Positions 20,353-32,048 are shown, counted from the stretch's first letter. The stretch: 64,000 bases of DNA from Pollenia angustigena (GCA_930367215.1 OV884056.1:122572053-122636052); one strand, 5' to 3'. The notes: generated by a model from the letters alone, not told the origin. Made by a program: numbers and translations.

Positions 20353-23300
20353 CTAACATTCTGTAGGTAGCAAAACTAGCTTAACTATCGGCCTTGTTAT
20401 CAAGCCGCGTTGGGTAAATACATCAGCTACGCGAACACGATCATCTTTACCTGAATAAACTTTAGTTATTCGACCGAGTCGCCAACAATTCGGAGGGAGG
20501 TTTTCATCCTTAATCACTACCATTTCTCCTTCCTTAATATTGACTTCAGGCTTCCTCCACTTAACTCTTTTACTCATTTCCTTTAAATATTCGTTTTTCC
20601 ATCTAGAACAAAAGTTTTTGTGGATAACTTTTAGCCTTTGCCACCGATTGATGAGTGACAAGGTGGAGTCGTTGACCTGCGGATCAACAGGTGCTAAGAT
20701 TGGACTGCCTATGAGAAAATGTCCGGGGGTCAGTGCACAAAGATCAGCAGGATCTGAAGATATCGGGGAGATAGGTCTGGAATTTAGACAAGATTCGACT
20801 TTGGACAATAAAGTTGACAATTCTTCAAAAGTGTATTTGTAGACTCCAGCAATTTTCCGGAAATGGGCTTTAAAACTTTTCACACCAGCCTCCCATAAGC
20901 CTCCCATGTGTGGAGCTCCTGCTGGTATGAAATGCCAGGAAATTTTCTGATGGGCATAGTTGGTTTCTACATATTGCCGGGAAGAATGTATGAACTCTTT
21001 CGCCAGAACTTTGGAAGCGCCTACGAAAGTTGTGCCGTTATCGGAGTGAAGGTGAAGTGGACACCCCCGGCGTGCAACGAATCGGCTAAAAGCTGCAAGA
21101 AACGCCTGGGCAGATAAATCCGAAGTGGCCTCTAAGTGAATGGCTTTTGTGGAGAAGCACACGAATACGCAGACATAGCCTTTTGAAATGCGACAAAACC
21201 GACCAGAATAGCTTTTGACGTCGAATGGTCCGGCGAAATCCACGCCAGTATGGGCAAATGGACGAGTAATTTGACATCGCTCAGGGGGCAATGCTGCCAT
21301 TATTTGTCGTTGGCACCTTTTCCTGTATATCACACAAATTTTACATTTGTTGATCGTCGTTTTTATTAAATTTTTAGCTTTTGGAATCCAATACTGTGTT
21401 CGTAAAAGACGTAGAACTAGCTGGTTTCCTCCGTGTAGGCTTATGTCGTGCACAAATTTAACCAAAAGTCTGGCATAGTGGCAGTTGTATGGGATAATAA
21501 TTGGATGTTTTTCATTATACGTTAACCCTGGGGAAGATTGCAGCCGACCGCAGGAGCGAATAATGCCTTCAGGATCTAAGAATGGATTTAAACTAAGGAT
21601 ATTACTGGAGGAGGAAATAGTATGGCTTGAATCAAGAGCTTTGTACTCATCAGAATAACAAAACTTTTGACAAATAGAAATGAGCTGGTCTCGAACAGAA
21701 CTTATCTCAGAGCTGGATAGTGTTAACGATTCCTTGAAGAAATTTAAGCGATAACGACGGTGAGTTCGATAGAAAAACCTGTAGACGTATGCCATAACTC
21801 TCAGTGCCCTCTGATACGAGGAGAATCTTGCCAACAAATCTTCAAAATCCGTAAAATATGAAAAAAGAACTTTAATCGGCTTAATTTCTAAGCTGGTATT
21901 CGGAATAAAGGACAACGGAATGTTAGGCCAATGCGATTCTATTTTCTTTAGCCATGGTGGGCCACACCACCATAAGTTATTGCCAATAAGTTCTTGGGGA
22001 CAAACCCCTCTACTTGCCAGATCTGCAGGATTGTTTTCTGAACTGATGTGGTGCCACTGCGAATAATTAATGACCTGAGAAATTTTCGAAACTCGATTTG
22101 CAACAAAAGTCAACCAATTGCAAGGTGGTTTTGCTAGCCAGGATAGAACTATTGTTGAATCCGTCCAACAGTAAGTAGAGTATTTTTCCACATCTAATCT
22201 CGGAACTAAAGTGTCTATCATCTCAGCTAACAAAACTGCACCACACAGTTCAAGTCTTGGAATGGAAATCGTTTTAATAGGAGCCACTTTCGTCTTGGAT
22301 GTTATTAAGTGAGTTGAAATGGAACCAGAATAGGCTATACGTACGTATAATGCTGCTGCATATGCTTTTTCGGATGCATCGCAAAATCCATGAAATTGAA
22401 TATCAGCATTTGGACAATAATCAATCCATCGAGGAACCCGAATGGTATTGATCACGGAATAGTTATTTTGAAAAGTTTTCCACTGAGCAAGAGAATCTTT
22501 AGCTAGGACATCATCCCAATCAGTACGATCTATCCATATTTTCTGCATTAATATTTTAGCTTGGACAATACAAGGAGCTAGCCAACCAGCTGGATCGAAC
22601 AATTTAGCTATTTCGGATAAAACTTCTCGTTTCGTGCAGTTCGAGGTTTCGGACAATGGACTTGCAGTAAAGTAGAATTCATCCGAACATGCATTCCATC
22701 GTATGCCAAGAGTTTTTGCTAAGCTGCTATCTTCAAACTTCAGGAAATCCTCATGTAATAGGTGGTCTGCTGGAATATCGGCTAGAATATCTTCGGAGTT
22801 AGAAGTCCACTTTCTCAATGAAAACCCAGCGGAATCTAGAGCTCGAATTAGCTCATTTTTTGCTCTAATTGTTTCTTCTTTTGTATGAGAACCTGCAAGG
22901 ACATCATCAACGTACATTGAACTTCGCAGTATCGTACTCGCGATTGGATAAATGGACTGAACGTCATCTGCTAGTTGAAGTAATGTCCGAATTGCAAGAT
23001 ACGGTGCACAGTTGACCCCAAACGTCACAGTCTTTAATTCGTAATGGCAAATGGGATTATTCGGATTATTTCGGAACAAAATTCGCTGGTATGGAGTATG
23101 ATCAGGATTGACCAGTATCTGCCGGTACATTTTCTGAATGTCCGCATTAAAAACGAATCGGAAAAATCGCCATTTTAAAATGAGTAGATTCAAGTCGGTT
23201 TGGAGAATAGGCCCTATATGAAGCAACGAATTTAAACTATGGCCGTTGGAGGTGGGAGCGGAGGCATTAAAGACAACGCGAACCCTTGTACTGGTACTAT

Positions 23301-25620
23301 CAGGTTTGATCACAGCATGGTGCGGTAGATAGTACTCTTTTGAATTTTCGAGTGGAATAGGCAACTTGATTTTAAACATATGACCTAACTCTTCATATTC
23401 TTGTACAACTTTATCATAATCAATCTTAAAATTTGGAGTCCGAATAAGCCTAGCTTCATTTCTGAAAAACTGTGCCATAGCACTGGACCTAGAATGTCCA
23501 ATATTCAACGAATCGGGGAACTCTTCTTTAAAGGGCAACGAAACTACATATCTCCCGTCTATATTCCTTTTTGTAGTTTTTACATACAAGTCCTCACAGA
23601 ACCTATCAGAGGCTGACAAAAAGTTCTTCCTAGGAAGATTTTCCACCTCCCAAAACCGTGAAATTTCTTTATCTAAAGAAATTTCACAGAAATGTGAAAC
23701 TACTGTGGGACTAGGTTTCGACAAATTAGAAATAGGACCAGTAAGAATCCATCCGAATATGGTCTCTTGGGCAATAAGAGATTCACAAACGTTATGAATG
23801 ATCCCTGAACAAACAATGGATGGGAAAATATCCCCCCCAATCAACATATCAATCTTCGAACTACAATAGAATTTCGGATCAGCTAACTGAATTTCGGGAA
23901 GATTTGAAAATATCGAAGACGAAATATTCTGGGAAGGTAAACTATTAGAAAGTTGTGGAACTACCAACGCCTCAACCGGGATCTCAATTTTATCGTTCGT
24001 TGGCGATCCTAATACAAAGCTACATTTTCGCTGAACCTTGGCCGAAACCGTGTTATTTAATCCGGAAATCTGTGCATTAGTACGTTGAAAAGGAAGCTTA
24101 ATAGAATTGAATAAACGTTCGGAAATAAACGTTCCCTCTGAACCTGAATCTACTAAAGCCCGTGCCTGATATTTAATTCCCAAGTGGCAAATATCGACCC
24201 AAGCTGTTCCTAACAAAACTCCCTTGGAGTTCGTAGTAAAGCATGATTGAACTCGGTTTGAACTTGAAGGACAAGTGGACTGTATATTGTTAGAACTGGG
24301 TTGCGAGAAGGGAGCAGAATTGGGGTTAAGAGTTGAAATCGAATTTGAATTTTGAATTGAAGCAGGGCTAGGACTATCAACTTCTTTATGTAGAAGAGTA
24401 TTATGTCTCTTTTGGCATTTAAAACAACTATTTTTGCTCGTACAGTTTCGCACACTGTGTGTCTTTGAGAAACAGTTTAGACATAAACCCTCCTTTCTTA
24501 TTTCGTTTAGCCTTCGTTGATGGTCCATCTTCAGAAATTTCGGGCATTTGCGAATCGGATGGCTTTCATTTTGGCACATCTGACATTGCGGACCAGCAAT
24601 ATTCGCTTGAAAACTGTGAACTTTTTTGTTTGAACTCGAATCTGAATTATTTTTCGCTTTTGAATCATTAGTCCTGAAGGTGTTAGTACCTCGAATCTCT
24701 GAAACAGATTCTAAAGTTCTATAACGATTGGCTAAGAATTTATCTAGTGCAGACCACTTTGGAATAGATGTCTTATCTTTCAACTCCTGTTCCCATAACG
24801 TTAATGTACTTTCCGGAAGTTTGCTTGTACATATGTAAACAAAAATTGGATCCCAACTGGTCACGTCAATACCATAGAGGGTTAATACTGAAATGCAGGA
24901 GTTAATGTCCCTTTGTAACTGCTTTAAACTTTTGCCTGATTCAGAATTAATAGTCTGAAGGTTGAACAAAATCTTCAATTGACCATTGACGAGAACTCTG
25001 CGGTTCTCATAGCGTAAGCACAGATCTTTCCAAGCAAGCTCGAAACCTTCATTTGTAAGGGGAGCTTTCTGTACAATTTCCCTAGCCTCACCCTTTGTTT
25101 TTTGCCTTAAATGAAATAATTTCTCAACATTACTAGCGCGAGAATTAGAAACAACTGCAGTGAACATGTCACGAATTATTGGCCAGGAAGAATAATTGCC
25201 ATTGAAAGTTTCAATTTCAATTGGAGGTAAGTGCAGGCTGTGTGCCGTAGAAGAAAGAGTGCTTGGCTGAATGGTATTATCAGTCAAATGCCCGATTCCT
25301 GGGATAGGGACTGACTGTTGACGAAGTGCATCAGACATTTCGGATAATCTTGTTAAGCAGTTACAGTACGTTGTGTACGTGCTTTTATATTTTAACTTAA
25401 AGGGTTCAATATCTATAGGATCTTTATTTCCGCTAGCTTCTTTTTCCGCCTCTAACATAAATGTGTCGTCGGCGGCTTTAAGACGATTCCAATTCGAATT
25501 AAGTTCATGCCGATGAACTTCCAGGGCATGGGGAGAAGCTAGGGGATACTGGTTGTCGTTAAGATCAGCCTCAAATTCGATAATAGTATCGGCCACACGA
25601 ATAAATTGATCCAAAGACAT
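20353..25620 (-). CDS. BEL/Pao Gag-Pol polyprotein, unbroken
   Basis: This single 1755-residue ORF provides the capsid, protease, RT, RNase H and integrase that copy and integrate the element. Domains in order: Gag core (about 128-340, starting LPPIEIETFNGNYSSW); zinc knuckles (CQMCQNESHPIRKC at about 343, CLNCFSKTHSVRNC); A17-type protease with VDSGSEGTF at about 488; RT with FNADIQKMYRQI and MYVDDVLAG at about 902; RNase H with CDASEKAYAAALYV at about 1077; integrase with a zinc-binding segment, HTGVDFAGPF at about 1457, HSDNGTTFVGA and GGLWEAGVK; and the DUF5641-type C-terminal domain (INRWQRLKVIHKNF...). No stop or frameshift is seen. Length and order are typical of BEL elements. The start at 25620 is the first ATG after the leader, just below an A-run at 25641-25659. 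Confidence 0.97.
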   Translation of the reverse strand: MSLDQFIRVADTIIEFEADLNDNQYPLASPHALEVHRHELNSNWNRLKAADDTFMLEAEKEASGNKDPIDIEPFKLKYKSTYTTYCNCLTRLSEMSDALRQQSVPIPGIGHLTDNTIQPSTLSSTAHSLHLPPIEIETFNGNYSSWPIIRDMFTAVVSNSRASNVEKLFHLRQKTKGEAREIVQKAPLTNEGFELAWKDLCLRYENRRVLVNGQLKILFNLQTINSESGKSLKQLQRDINSCISVLTLYGIDVTSWDPIFVYICTSKLPESTLTLWEQELKDKTSIPKWSALDKFLANRYRTLESVSEIRGTNTFRTNDSKAKNNSDSSSNKKVHSFQANIAGPQCQMCQNESHPIRKCPKFLKMDHQRRLNEIRKEGLCLNCFSKTHSVRNCTSKNSCFKCQKRHNTLLHKEVDSPSPASIQNSNSISTLNPNSAPFSQPSSNNIQSTCPSSSNRVQSCFTTNSKGVLLGTAWVDICHLGIKYQARALVDSGSEGTFISERLFNSIKLPFQRTNAQISGLNNTVSAKVQRKCSFVLGSPTNDKIEIPVEALVVPQLSNSLPSQNISSSIFSNLPEIQLADPKFYCSSKIDMLIGGDIFPSIVCSGIIHNVCESLIAQETIFGWILTGPISNLSKPSPTVVSHFCEISLDKEISRFWEVENLPRKNFLSASDRFCEDLYVKTTKRNIDGRYVVSLPFKEEFPDSLNIGHSRSSAMAQFFRNEARLIRTPNFKIDYDKVVQEYEELGHMFKIKLPIPLENSKEYYLPHHAVIKPDSTSTRVRVVFNASAPTSNGHSLNSLLHIGPILQTDLNLLILKWRFFRFVFNADIQKMYRQILVNPDHTPYQRILFRNNPNNPICHYELKTVTFGVNCAPYLAIRTLLQLADDVQSIYPIASTILRSSMYVDDVLAGSHTKEETIRAKNELIRALDSAGFSLRKWTSNSEDILADIPADHLLHEDFLKFEDSSLAKTLGIRWNACSDEFYFTASPLSETSNCTKREVLSEIAKLFDPAGWLAPCIVQAKILMQKIWIDRTDWDDVLAKDSLAQWKTFQNNYSVINTIRVPRWIDYCPNADIQFHGFCDASEKAYAAALYVRIAYSGSISTHLITSKTKVAPIKTISIPRLELCGAVLLAEMIDTLVPRLDVEKYSTYCWTDSTIVLSWLAKPPCNWLTFVANRVSKISQVINYSQWHHISSENNPADLASRGVCPQELIGNNLWWCGPPWLKKIESHWPNIPLSFIPNTSLEIKPIKVLFSYFTDFEDLLARFSSYQRALRVMAYVYRFFYRTHRRYRLNFFKESLTLSSSEISSVRDQLISICQKFCYSDEYKALDSSHTISSSSNILSLNPFLDPEGIIRSCGRLQSSPGLTYNEKHPIIIPYNCHYARLLVKFVHDISLHGGNQLVLRLLRTQYWIPKAKNLIKTTINKCKICVIYRKRCQRQIMAALPPERCQITRPFAHTGVDFAGPFDVKSYSGRFCRISKGYVCVFVCFSTKAIHLEATSDLSAQAFLAAFSRFVARRGCPLHLHSDNGTTFVGASKVLAKEFIHSSRQYVETNYAHQKISWHFIPAGAPHMGGLWEAGVKSFKAHFRKIAGVYKYTFEELSTLLSKVESCLNSRPISPISSDPADLCALTPGHFLIGSPILAPVDPQVNDSTLSLINRWQRLKVIHKNFCSRWKNEYLKEMSKRVKWRKPEVNIKEGEMVVIKDENLPPNCWRLGRITKVYSGKDDRVRVADVFTQRGLITRPIVKLVLLPTEC

Positions 25621-26106
25621 TGTTCGTTGTTAGAATGATTAAAAAAAAAAAAAAAAAAAACCGGAAAATAATAACAATTTCGAGTAAAATTGGGAAAAGG
25701 TATATTAAAATTTCAGCCACAGCCAAAAATTACCAAAATAAAATCGAAAAAAATATAAAAAATTTCAAGCAAAATTAGCGGATACGAAAATATGATTTTT
25801 CCAGAGGTAATGTTTAGCTGGAAACTATAAATGCTCTAAATAAAGATTTATTGATAATTGAAGCACCACAATTACTCAGAAAATAAAATAAATTGAAAGT
25901 AAAATTTTAAAACGGAATCAAATATTAAATATTAATATTAAATTTTTCCTTAGAATCTTGTTTTTATTCACTCATGTATTTTTCTATAAAATATTTGATT
26001 AAAAAACGAAATTTTAATTCAAATGGTGAATGCATAAGTTTGCATATCTGTATAACAAATGATTGCAGCTATTTAGGAAACTGGAGCGTAGATCATCTGT
26101 TCACGG

Positions 26107-26180
26107 AAAAAAATTCTGAAAAGGTCATTCACCTTTTACTAATTGGAAATTGTAATAAGATTCCAGAAAATAATTGAAAT

Positions 26181-26184
<4 letters not shown>
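26107..26184. repeat. 78-bp direct repeat, copy 1, flanking the inverted gag segment
   Basis: Identical by eye to 26650-26727 (from AAAAAAATTCTGAAAAGG to GAAATATTA). It is followed by a 30-nt A-run and then the inverted gag segment. Confidence 0.95.
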
Positions 26185-26215
<31 letters not shown>

Positions 26216-26218
<3 letters not shown>

Positions 26219-26653
26219 TAGGGAAATTGTACAGAAAGCTCCCCTTACAAATGAAGGTTTCGAGCTTGCTTGGAAAGATCTGTGCTTACGCTATGAGAAC
26301 CGCAGAGTTCTCGTCAATGGTCAATTGAAGATTTTGTTCAACCTTCAGACTATTAATTCTGAATCAGGCAAAAGTTTAAAGCAGTTACAAAGGGACATTA
26401 ACTCCTGCATTTCAGTATTAACCCTCTATGGTATTGACGTGACCAGTTGGGATCCAATTTTTGTTTACATATGTACAAGCAAACTTCCGGAAAGTACATT
26501 AACGTTATGGGAACAGGAGTTGAAAGATAAGACATCTATTCCAAAGTGGTCTGCACTAGATAAATTATTAGCCAATCGTTATAGAACTTTAGAATCTGTT
26601 TCAGAGATTCGAGGTACTAACACCTTCAGGACTAATGATTCAAAAGCGAAAAA
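26216..26653 (+). repeat. Inverted copy of part of the element's own gag
   Basis: These 438 bp are the reverse complement of 24651-25088 (Gag residues about 178-323). Comparison by eye shows one mismatch (FLANRY versus LLANRY). Relative to the BEL transcript the segment is antisense, so one RNA would contain both strands, 1.1 kb apart. An apparent + strand open frame at 26325-26720 is only this copied gag frame running into the flanking repeat, not a gene. Confidence 0.95.
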
Positions 26654-26727
26654 AAATTCTGAAAAGGTCATTCACCTTTTACTAATTGGAAATTGTAATA
26701 AGATTCCAGAAAATAATTGAAATATTA
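26650..26727. repeat. 78-bp direct repeat, copy 2
   Basis: Identical partner of 26107-26184. Its last TA is also the target of the MITE that begins at 26728. Confidence 0.95.
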
Positions 26728-27055
26728 GGTCTGTTCATGCACTGAGCGTACACAGTCGAAAAATACTCTAAGAAATTAGGACGAAATTTTATCTAAATAA
26801 AATTTTAAACAACTTGGAATAATTATTTAGTTCAAACGGCAAACTATATAATGATATTCGTAAATTAAAAAGCATACAATTTCATAAATCCCAAAAAAAA
26901 TACAACAAATGAAGCAATAGAATAAAAATATATCAAAAAAAATAATTAAATAAGATGCTATGAATATTCACAATAGTCTTATCATCGAATAAAAAATTAA
27001 ACAATCGAACAAAATAAATTGTATTTACTACTCAGTTTATTTCAATGAACAGACC
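26728..27055. mobile_element. MITE C in the BEL leader
   Basis: A 328-bp element with inverted ends GGTCTGTTCATG and CAATGAACAGACC flanked by TA (26726-26727, 27056-27057), as in Tc1/mariner-type MITEs. The interior is AT-rich with no ORF. Confidence 0.78.
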
Positions 27056-28415
27056 TATTGTGCTTTCATACAAAAATCACTTCGTTCGCTCCGCACTTCC
27101 AATATAAATAAAATTCCTGTGGTGAGAGTAAGGAATATCTCACTGTTTACAAAAAATAGGGATGAAAAAATAAAAACAGTGTTACCGCAAAGACGTTTGG
27201 AAAAATGAAAAATTTAAACAAGCAAGTACAAGATAAAATATTTTTATAAAATAATATAATAAAAAATAAAACCCACGAATACAAAAATAAGTAAAACCAT
27301 GCAAAATTTGAAATTTATGAAGGGTTTTTACTTATTTATATATATATATTTTTTTTTTTTATATTCTTGAAAATATAAACTTTGCCAAAGCAACGAACAC
27401 CAAAAAATACAATATAATTATCATGCAGCCTTATTAAGGCATAAATTATATTATATCTTTTAATAAAAGGAAAAATTTAAAATTAAATGTATGTTTCCCC
27501 TATGAACAAAGTGTATAAAACAAATTTATTTAAAGCCAGTGCGGCAACACCTTTCCTTAGTAATTGGAACACTAAAGAATCTCCGAGTATTATAACTGTA
27601 AGAGCGTACAAAGCGAAATATAATTTAAGGAGCAGAGAAAGAAGAAGTTTAAGAATTAATGTAAAGAGAAATTGAATAATAAAAATAAGGAAATAAAGGT
27701 TAAGAGGAATTTAACAGAGCTGAAAAGGAGAAATGAACACGCATAACATAACATACATACATATGAGCTGAAATGGAAAAAGCGCCAAAGATAAAAAAGA
27801 AGGGGAGGGGAAGAGGGACTTTTGGAACTTAGCCACCCTACACCGATAATATTACGCACTTGGACAACCCGCCACGACAAAATTAATTAATTACTAATTA
27901 ATTATTAATAATAATAAATAAAAACTCCGATAGAATAAACTGATGTGCACTTACACTCTTTTTTGGTAGTGACGGATGAAACCTCCAAGCACCAACGCAC
28001 TTAAAAATTTTTATATTTTCTCTATGCGACAACTCTTCTTCTTTTCGTGTTATTTGCTATATTCTCCCACCACTTTTTATGCACATATGATTGTATGTAG
28101 GAATTATTGCATTTAACACTGATTTGCCCTTGAAATTTTTCTCTTTTCCAATGTATATATTTATGTATTTTAATTTAATTTAATTTAATTTAACTTTATG
28201 ATGGCTACACCAGGTAGCATGGACAAATTAAAATAAAAATGAAAAGAAACAGTTCCTGTGAACTGTATAGAAATGCACTTTCACTACTAAAATCCCTAAC
28301 AAGCAAAAAACAAAACGTACCTTTTTTTTATTGAAGATCGTTGAGATGAAGTATGTAGGCAAGAATGTAACCACAAGAAATCCAATGATGAATTCTCAGA
28401 GAGTAATAATTCCAA

Positions 28416-28433
28416 TCCGGTTCGAATGGACCA
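28416..28433 (-). promoter_or_regulatory. BEL primer-binding site
   Basis: TGGTCCATTCGAACCGGA begins 2 nt inside the 5' LTR. TGG is the complement of a tRNA CCA end. The older BEL relic has nearly the same site at 30366. The donor tRNA was not identified. Confidence 0.7.
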
Positions 28434-28435
28434 AA

Positions 28436-28888
28436 TGTTTGTGTGTAGAAGTGTAGAAGGAGCTCTGGATGGGAATTTGTTAATGAGTCTCTGAGCCGAT
28501 CGAATAAACAAAATAATGTATTTATTTTGTTTACTCAGAATTTGCCAAAAGCCCAATAGGAAAATATTTGCAAGAATGAAAATAGAAATAAAACAAGTAG
28601 GTATTAGGATTTTGGGTAAATGGATTAAATTTATTAATTAGATTTCCGTGGGCTTTACCTTTCGCTACAGCTGCTAAAAAAAAACAAGAAGCTAAAATTG
28701 TTAAGGAAAAACGGAAACAGCATTTTTGACATTAAGGCCAAGTTGACGGACGATTTAGGCATTATGCGCAAGCGAGATAGAATGAATATTTGTAACATTC
28801 AGCCTTCATATACGTTTATTACCAAGGGGAAAAACTTTGTACAAAACTTTTAATGTCGACAATCAGAGGTGGGATTGTGGCATTAACA
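28436..28888 (-). repeat. 5' LTR of BEL/Pao element
   Basis: 453 bp, TG...CA ends, almost identical to 18650-19101. Confidence 0.96.
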
Positions 28889-29848
28889 TATATGAATTCA
28901 AACAAAAACGAATAAATTTAAGATAAGAGTAACTGATTAAATGACGAAAATAAATAAATAAAAACAAAACTTCAACGCTTTCGGTGCGCAAACTTTTTTC
29001 ACGAAAGAGGAAAAGTGGCACCATATTTTTTATATTTTTTCATGCCTCACACGGCTATGAGGTGGTATTTTTGATATTTGCAAAAATTGCAAAAAGTTAT
29101 ATCCCTAATATACAGTCGATCAAGCCCGACCATACATTACAGTGTTTGGACGATCAGACATTTTTGTGCCAAATATTATCTACATATCTACTACTATTAC
29201 TATGTTAACTACTTTGAGATAACATAGAGGCTATTATTAAGGTAACTTATTATAAGTGTATGCGTATAGGAACTGTGGTCAAATATGGACCAATTCTAAT
29301 AAAATTTGTTCTGCTGATTTATGTAGGCTGCAACAAAATATTTTTGCATCTAATTAAACCCAAATCTCTTTTAAACAAGATGGTTAATGGGCACACAACC
29401 CTATTCCGGAAAGAAGTTTGCATGTAGGATATGAAAAATAAAAAACCGCTTTTGAACTTTGTGGCAATAAACGCATATGTGCCAAATTTTATAATATTAT
29501 TTCCAAAATTGCGACCTGTAATTTGCGCACAAGGTTAACTTGAACAGACATCCAGTCAGCCTGATAGAAAGACGGACCTCGTGAGAAGGATTCTGAAATT
29601 AATTCTGAGTCAATCGGTTTACTAAAAGATGTGTCAATAACCTACATTTAAATGTGTATAAAAAGTAAGAGCAGAATGTTGTGGTAGAGAAGCTCAGGCA
29701 CCTCGAACTTTTTCCCTTCGTATGTATAAAAAGATTAGAAACTAACATATTTATTTAGAAGTATAATCAATATTTACACGTTTTCATTCATGTTTTGTAA
29801 AAACAAATTTTTTACAAGGAAATTTATTTTATATTTTTTATTAATTTT
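28889..29848. other. Spacer between the two BEL elements
   Basis: AT-rich. No ORF with recognisable similarity and no terminal repeats were recognised. The first five bases are the BEL target duplication TATAT. Confidence 0.45.
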
Positions 29849-30363
29849 TGTTGGCGTCTCGCTGGTGTGAACCTGGCATTGATGTTTCCCAGTATTCTGA
29901 TCGTGTGCAACCGGACAACACGTGGTGGTGGTATCTGGCAACACCCCATGTTGTATGTAGCCCAGCTGGTCTGTTAACGTCACCTGAAGAATGAATTCGC
30001 TTTCTTACTTGCTTTCAAAACCTTCTACCAGCCAGACGACGGGCATAATTAAAATTGTGGATATTCAAATTGTGAAAAAAGAGATTGTGATAAAATGAAA
30101 TAAGGAAAAAAAGTAAAAGTGAACACTAAACCTACTAAACGAAAAAATAAGTGAGTTTTATTTTGGAAACAACCGGGCCACAGCAATAGCACCACTTGAG
30201 CCATAACAAAAATTCGGGTTGTTTTTCAGAACGACAAGTTTGTGTGCGAGAGACTCTTGACCTTCCACAACCAGCCAATACTTGAGGTTCGCAGACATCA
30301 TGCCTACCGTCATCAAGAACCAGCATACACCATAAGCACAGGTAACCCATTATCACCCAAACA
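29849..30363 (+). repeat. 5' LTR of a second, degenerate BEL/Pao element
   Basis: It starts TGTTGGCG and ends CCCAAACA, followed after 2 nt by a primer-binding-site sequence almost identical to that of the intact BEL element. The second tandem unit contains only the last ~320 bp of this LTR (from 34946). No matching 3' LTR was found. Confidence 0.7.
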
Positions 30364-30365
30364 TT

Positions 30366-30383
30366 TGGTCCTTCGAACCGGTA
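30366..30383 (+). promoter_or_regulatory. Primer-binding site of BEL relic
   Basis: TGGTCCTTCGAACCGGTA begins 2 nt after the LTR. It differs from the site of the intact element by one deleted base in the middle. A second copy lies at about 35270. Confidence 0.6.
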
Positions 30384-32048
30384 TTTAATGCGGACATTTC
30401 AAAAATGTACCGACATATTTTGGTAACTCCCACACATAGGCCCTTTCAAAAAATTGTTTTCTGTAGTAGTGACATTGGGAAATTGCTGATTACCAACTGA
30501 AAACGGTGCCTTTTGTGTAAATTGTGCCCCATATTTGGCACTTAGAACAGTGATGTCAAAAATGAAAATTGTGGTTGTATTGCTTTATATTAGTATTATT
30601 GAATAAAGAGACAAGAATTCTTAATAAAATTAAAAAAATACGTAAGCATCCGCCACATCTGCACTCGTCGCTTGAGCGTAAGAATGTGTGTGATTTTTGA
30701 GCACTTGTTAAATTCTTAATTTTAATCGCTCGACAAAAAAAAAAAACAGCGAAAAAGTGAGGGATTCGCTGGAATGCGGCAGAAGATGTGTTTTTCTTTG
30801 CATATGAAAAGATAACACTTAAAACCTCATATACCAAAACAGAGGTTCTTTCTGCCACCGCTCGGCTGTACGATCCAGCAGGTTGGTTGGCTCCTGTGGT
30901 AGTTATAGCAAAAATTGTGATGCCGCAGATGTGGCTCGATAAGATCGAGTGGGACGAGGCTATCAAACCAGTGGCTCTGCAGAAATGGCAGACTTTTGTT
31001 GCGAATTATGCGGATATTGAAAAAATAAAGCTTCCACGTTGGGTTCAATATTCGCCTGGCTGTAGTATATAATTTCACAGGTTCTGTGACTCGCCTGAGT
31101 TGGCATATGCGGCTACAATATATATAAGGGTACAGCGCGAAAATAAAATTTTGACAAGTCTGCTCACGTGTAAACCTAAAGTGGTATCAAAAAAGAGACC
31201 ATCTTTACCTCGTTTGGAGTTACGTGGAGCAGTTCTTTTGGCAAATTTGGTTGACAGTGTGGTATCTTCCTTTCCAAGTCCCCCTTTTATTTGTGGTCCG
31301 ATTCCACGATTGTTTTAGCTTGGCTTAGAAAACCACCATGTAGCTGGAAAACATTCGTGGCAAATATAGTGGTTAGAATATTAGAAAAAGTTGGGAATAA
31401 AAACTGGTGTCAATCCTGCCGATCTAGCAACCCGGGGACTGATCCCTGCGGAGTTGAAAGATAATAGGCTCTGAGGGGCTCAACTTGGAGCAGTGACCTA
31501 TAGGAGCAGCGGAGTTCGAGACTGCAGAAGAGTCGAAAGGAGATTAAGTTTTTGTTGTTAGATCGACTGATCAAGAAGATATACTAGACCGCTTTTCTAG
31601 TTTAGTTTCGAGTTGTTGCCTTGGCGAGTAAGAAAAGAAACAAAAATGTCTTTTATAGTTCGTTGAAGATCTCGGCAGTGAATTGAAGTTCGTGAGAAAT
31701 AACTTATTTTACCTCTTGCAACAAATCTACTTCTCAAGGGAGTTAGTTCATCTGTCTAAAAGCAAGTAAGAAAATCGATTCACGCAGCTCCATGTTGACA
31801 CTAACCCCTTTTGTGGATACAGACGACAGTATTCGATCTAATAGCCGCCTAAGCGCTAGTACTTGTTTATCCTACAACGAAAGGCATCCGATAATGTTGG
31901 TGTATGGCAGAATTCGTTCAAACTTTAGTAATTCAAGAAGGCCTTCGGCTAGTTTTGAATGAAGAAGCGCTGTATCATTCGAGTGAAGAATGTGATAAAA
32001 ACAGTTGTGCGTAGTTGCAAAGTTTGTGTTCTTTATCGAAAAAAAACT

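Larger units (their letters stand above)
25621..28415 (-). other. Long leader (5' UTR region) of the BEL element
   Basis: About 2.8 kb between the primer-binding site and gag, much longer than the coding arrangement needs. It contains an inverted gag segment, a 78-bp direct repeat and a MITE (separate entries). A short open frame at 27487-27675 on + shows no recognisable domain. A TTTAA repeat lies at about 28170-28192. Confidence 0.7.
18650..28888 (-). mobile_element. Complete BEL/Pao LTR retrotransposon, young insertion
   Basis: The element is 10,239 bp with LTRs of 452 and 453 bp that differ by one substitution and one A-run indel. It is flanked by the 5-bp duplication TATAT (18645-18649, 28889-28893). 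On the minus strand the order is 5' LTR, primer-binding site, a 2.8-kb leader, one unbroken gag-pol ORF of 1755 codons, an extra 302-codon ORF, then the 3' LTR. The near-identical LTRs and open frames indicate a recent, possibly still competent copy. The leader contains a MITE and an inverted segment of gag. It lies antisense in the myosin intron. Confidence 0.96.

Noticed and set aside
26325..26720. A + strand 131-residue ORF as a separate gene
   Set aside because: It is an inverted copy of Gag residues that runs into the flanking 78-bp repeat.
30556..31078. Minus-strand open frames of 80-136 residues opposite the BEL relic
   Set aside because: Antisense shadows of RT/RNase H sequence on the + strand, duplicated only because the unit is duplicated.
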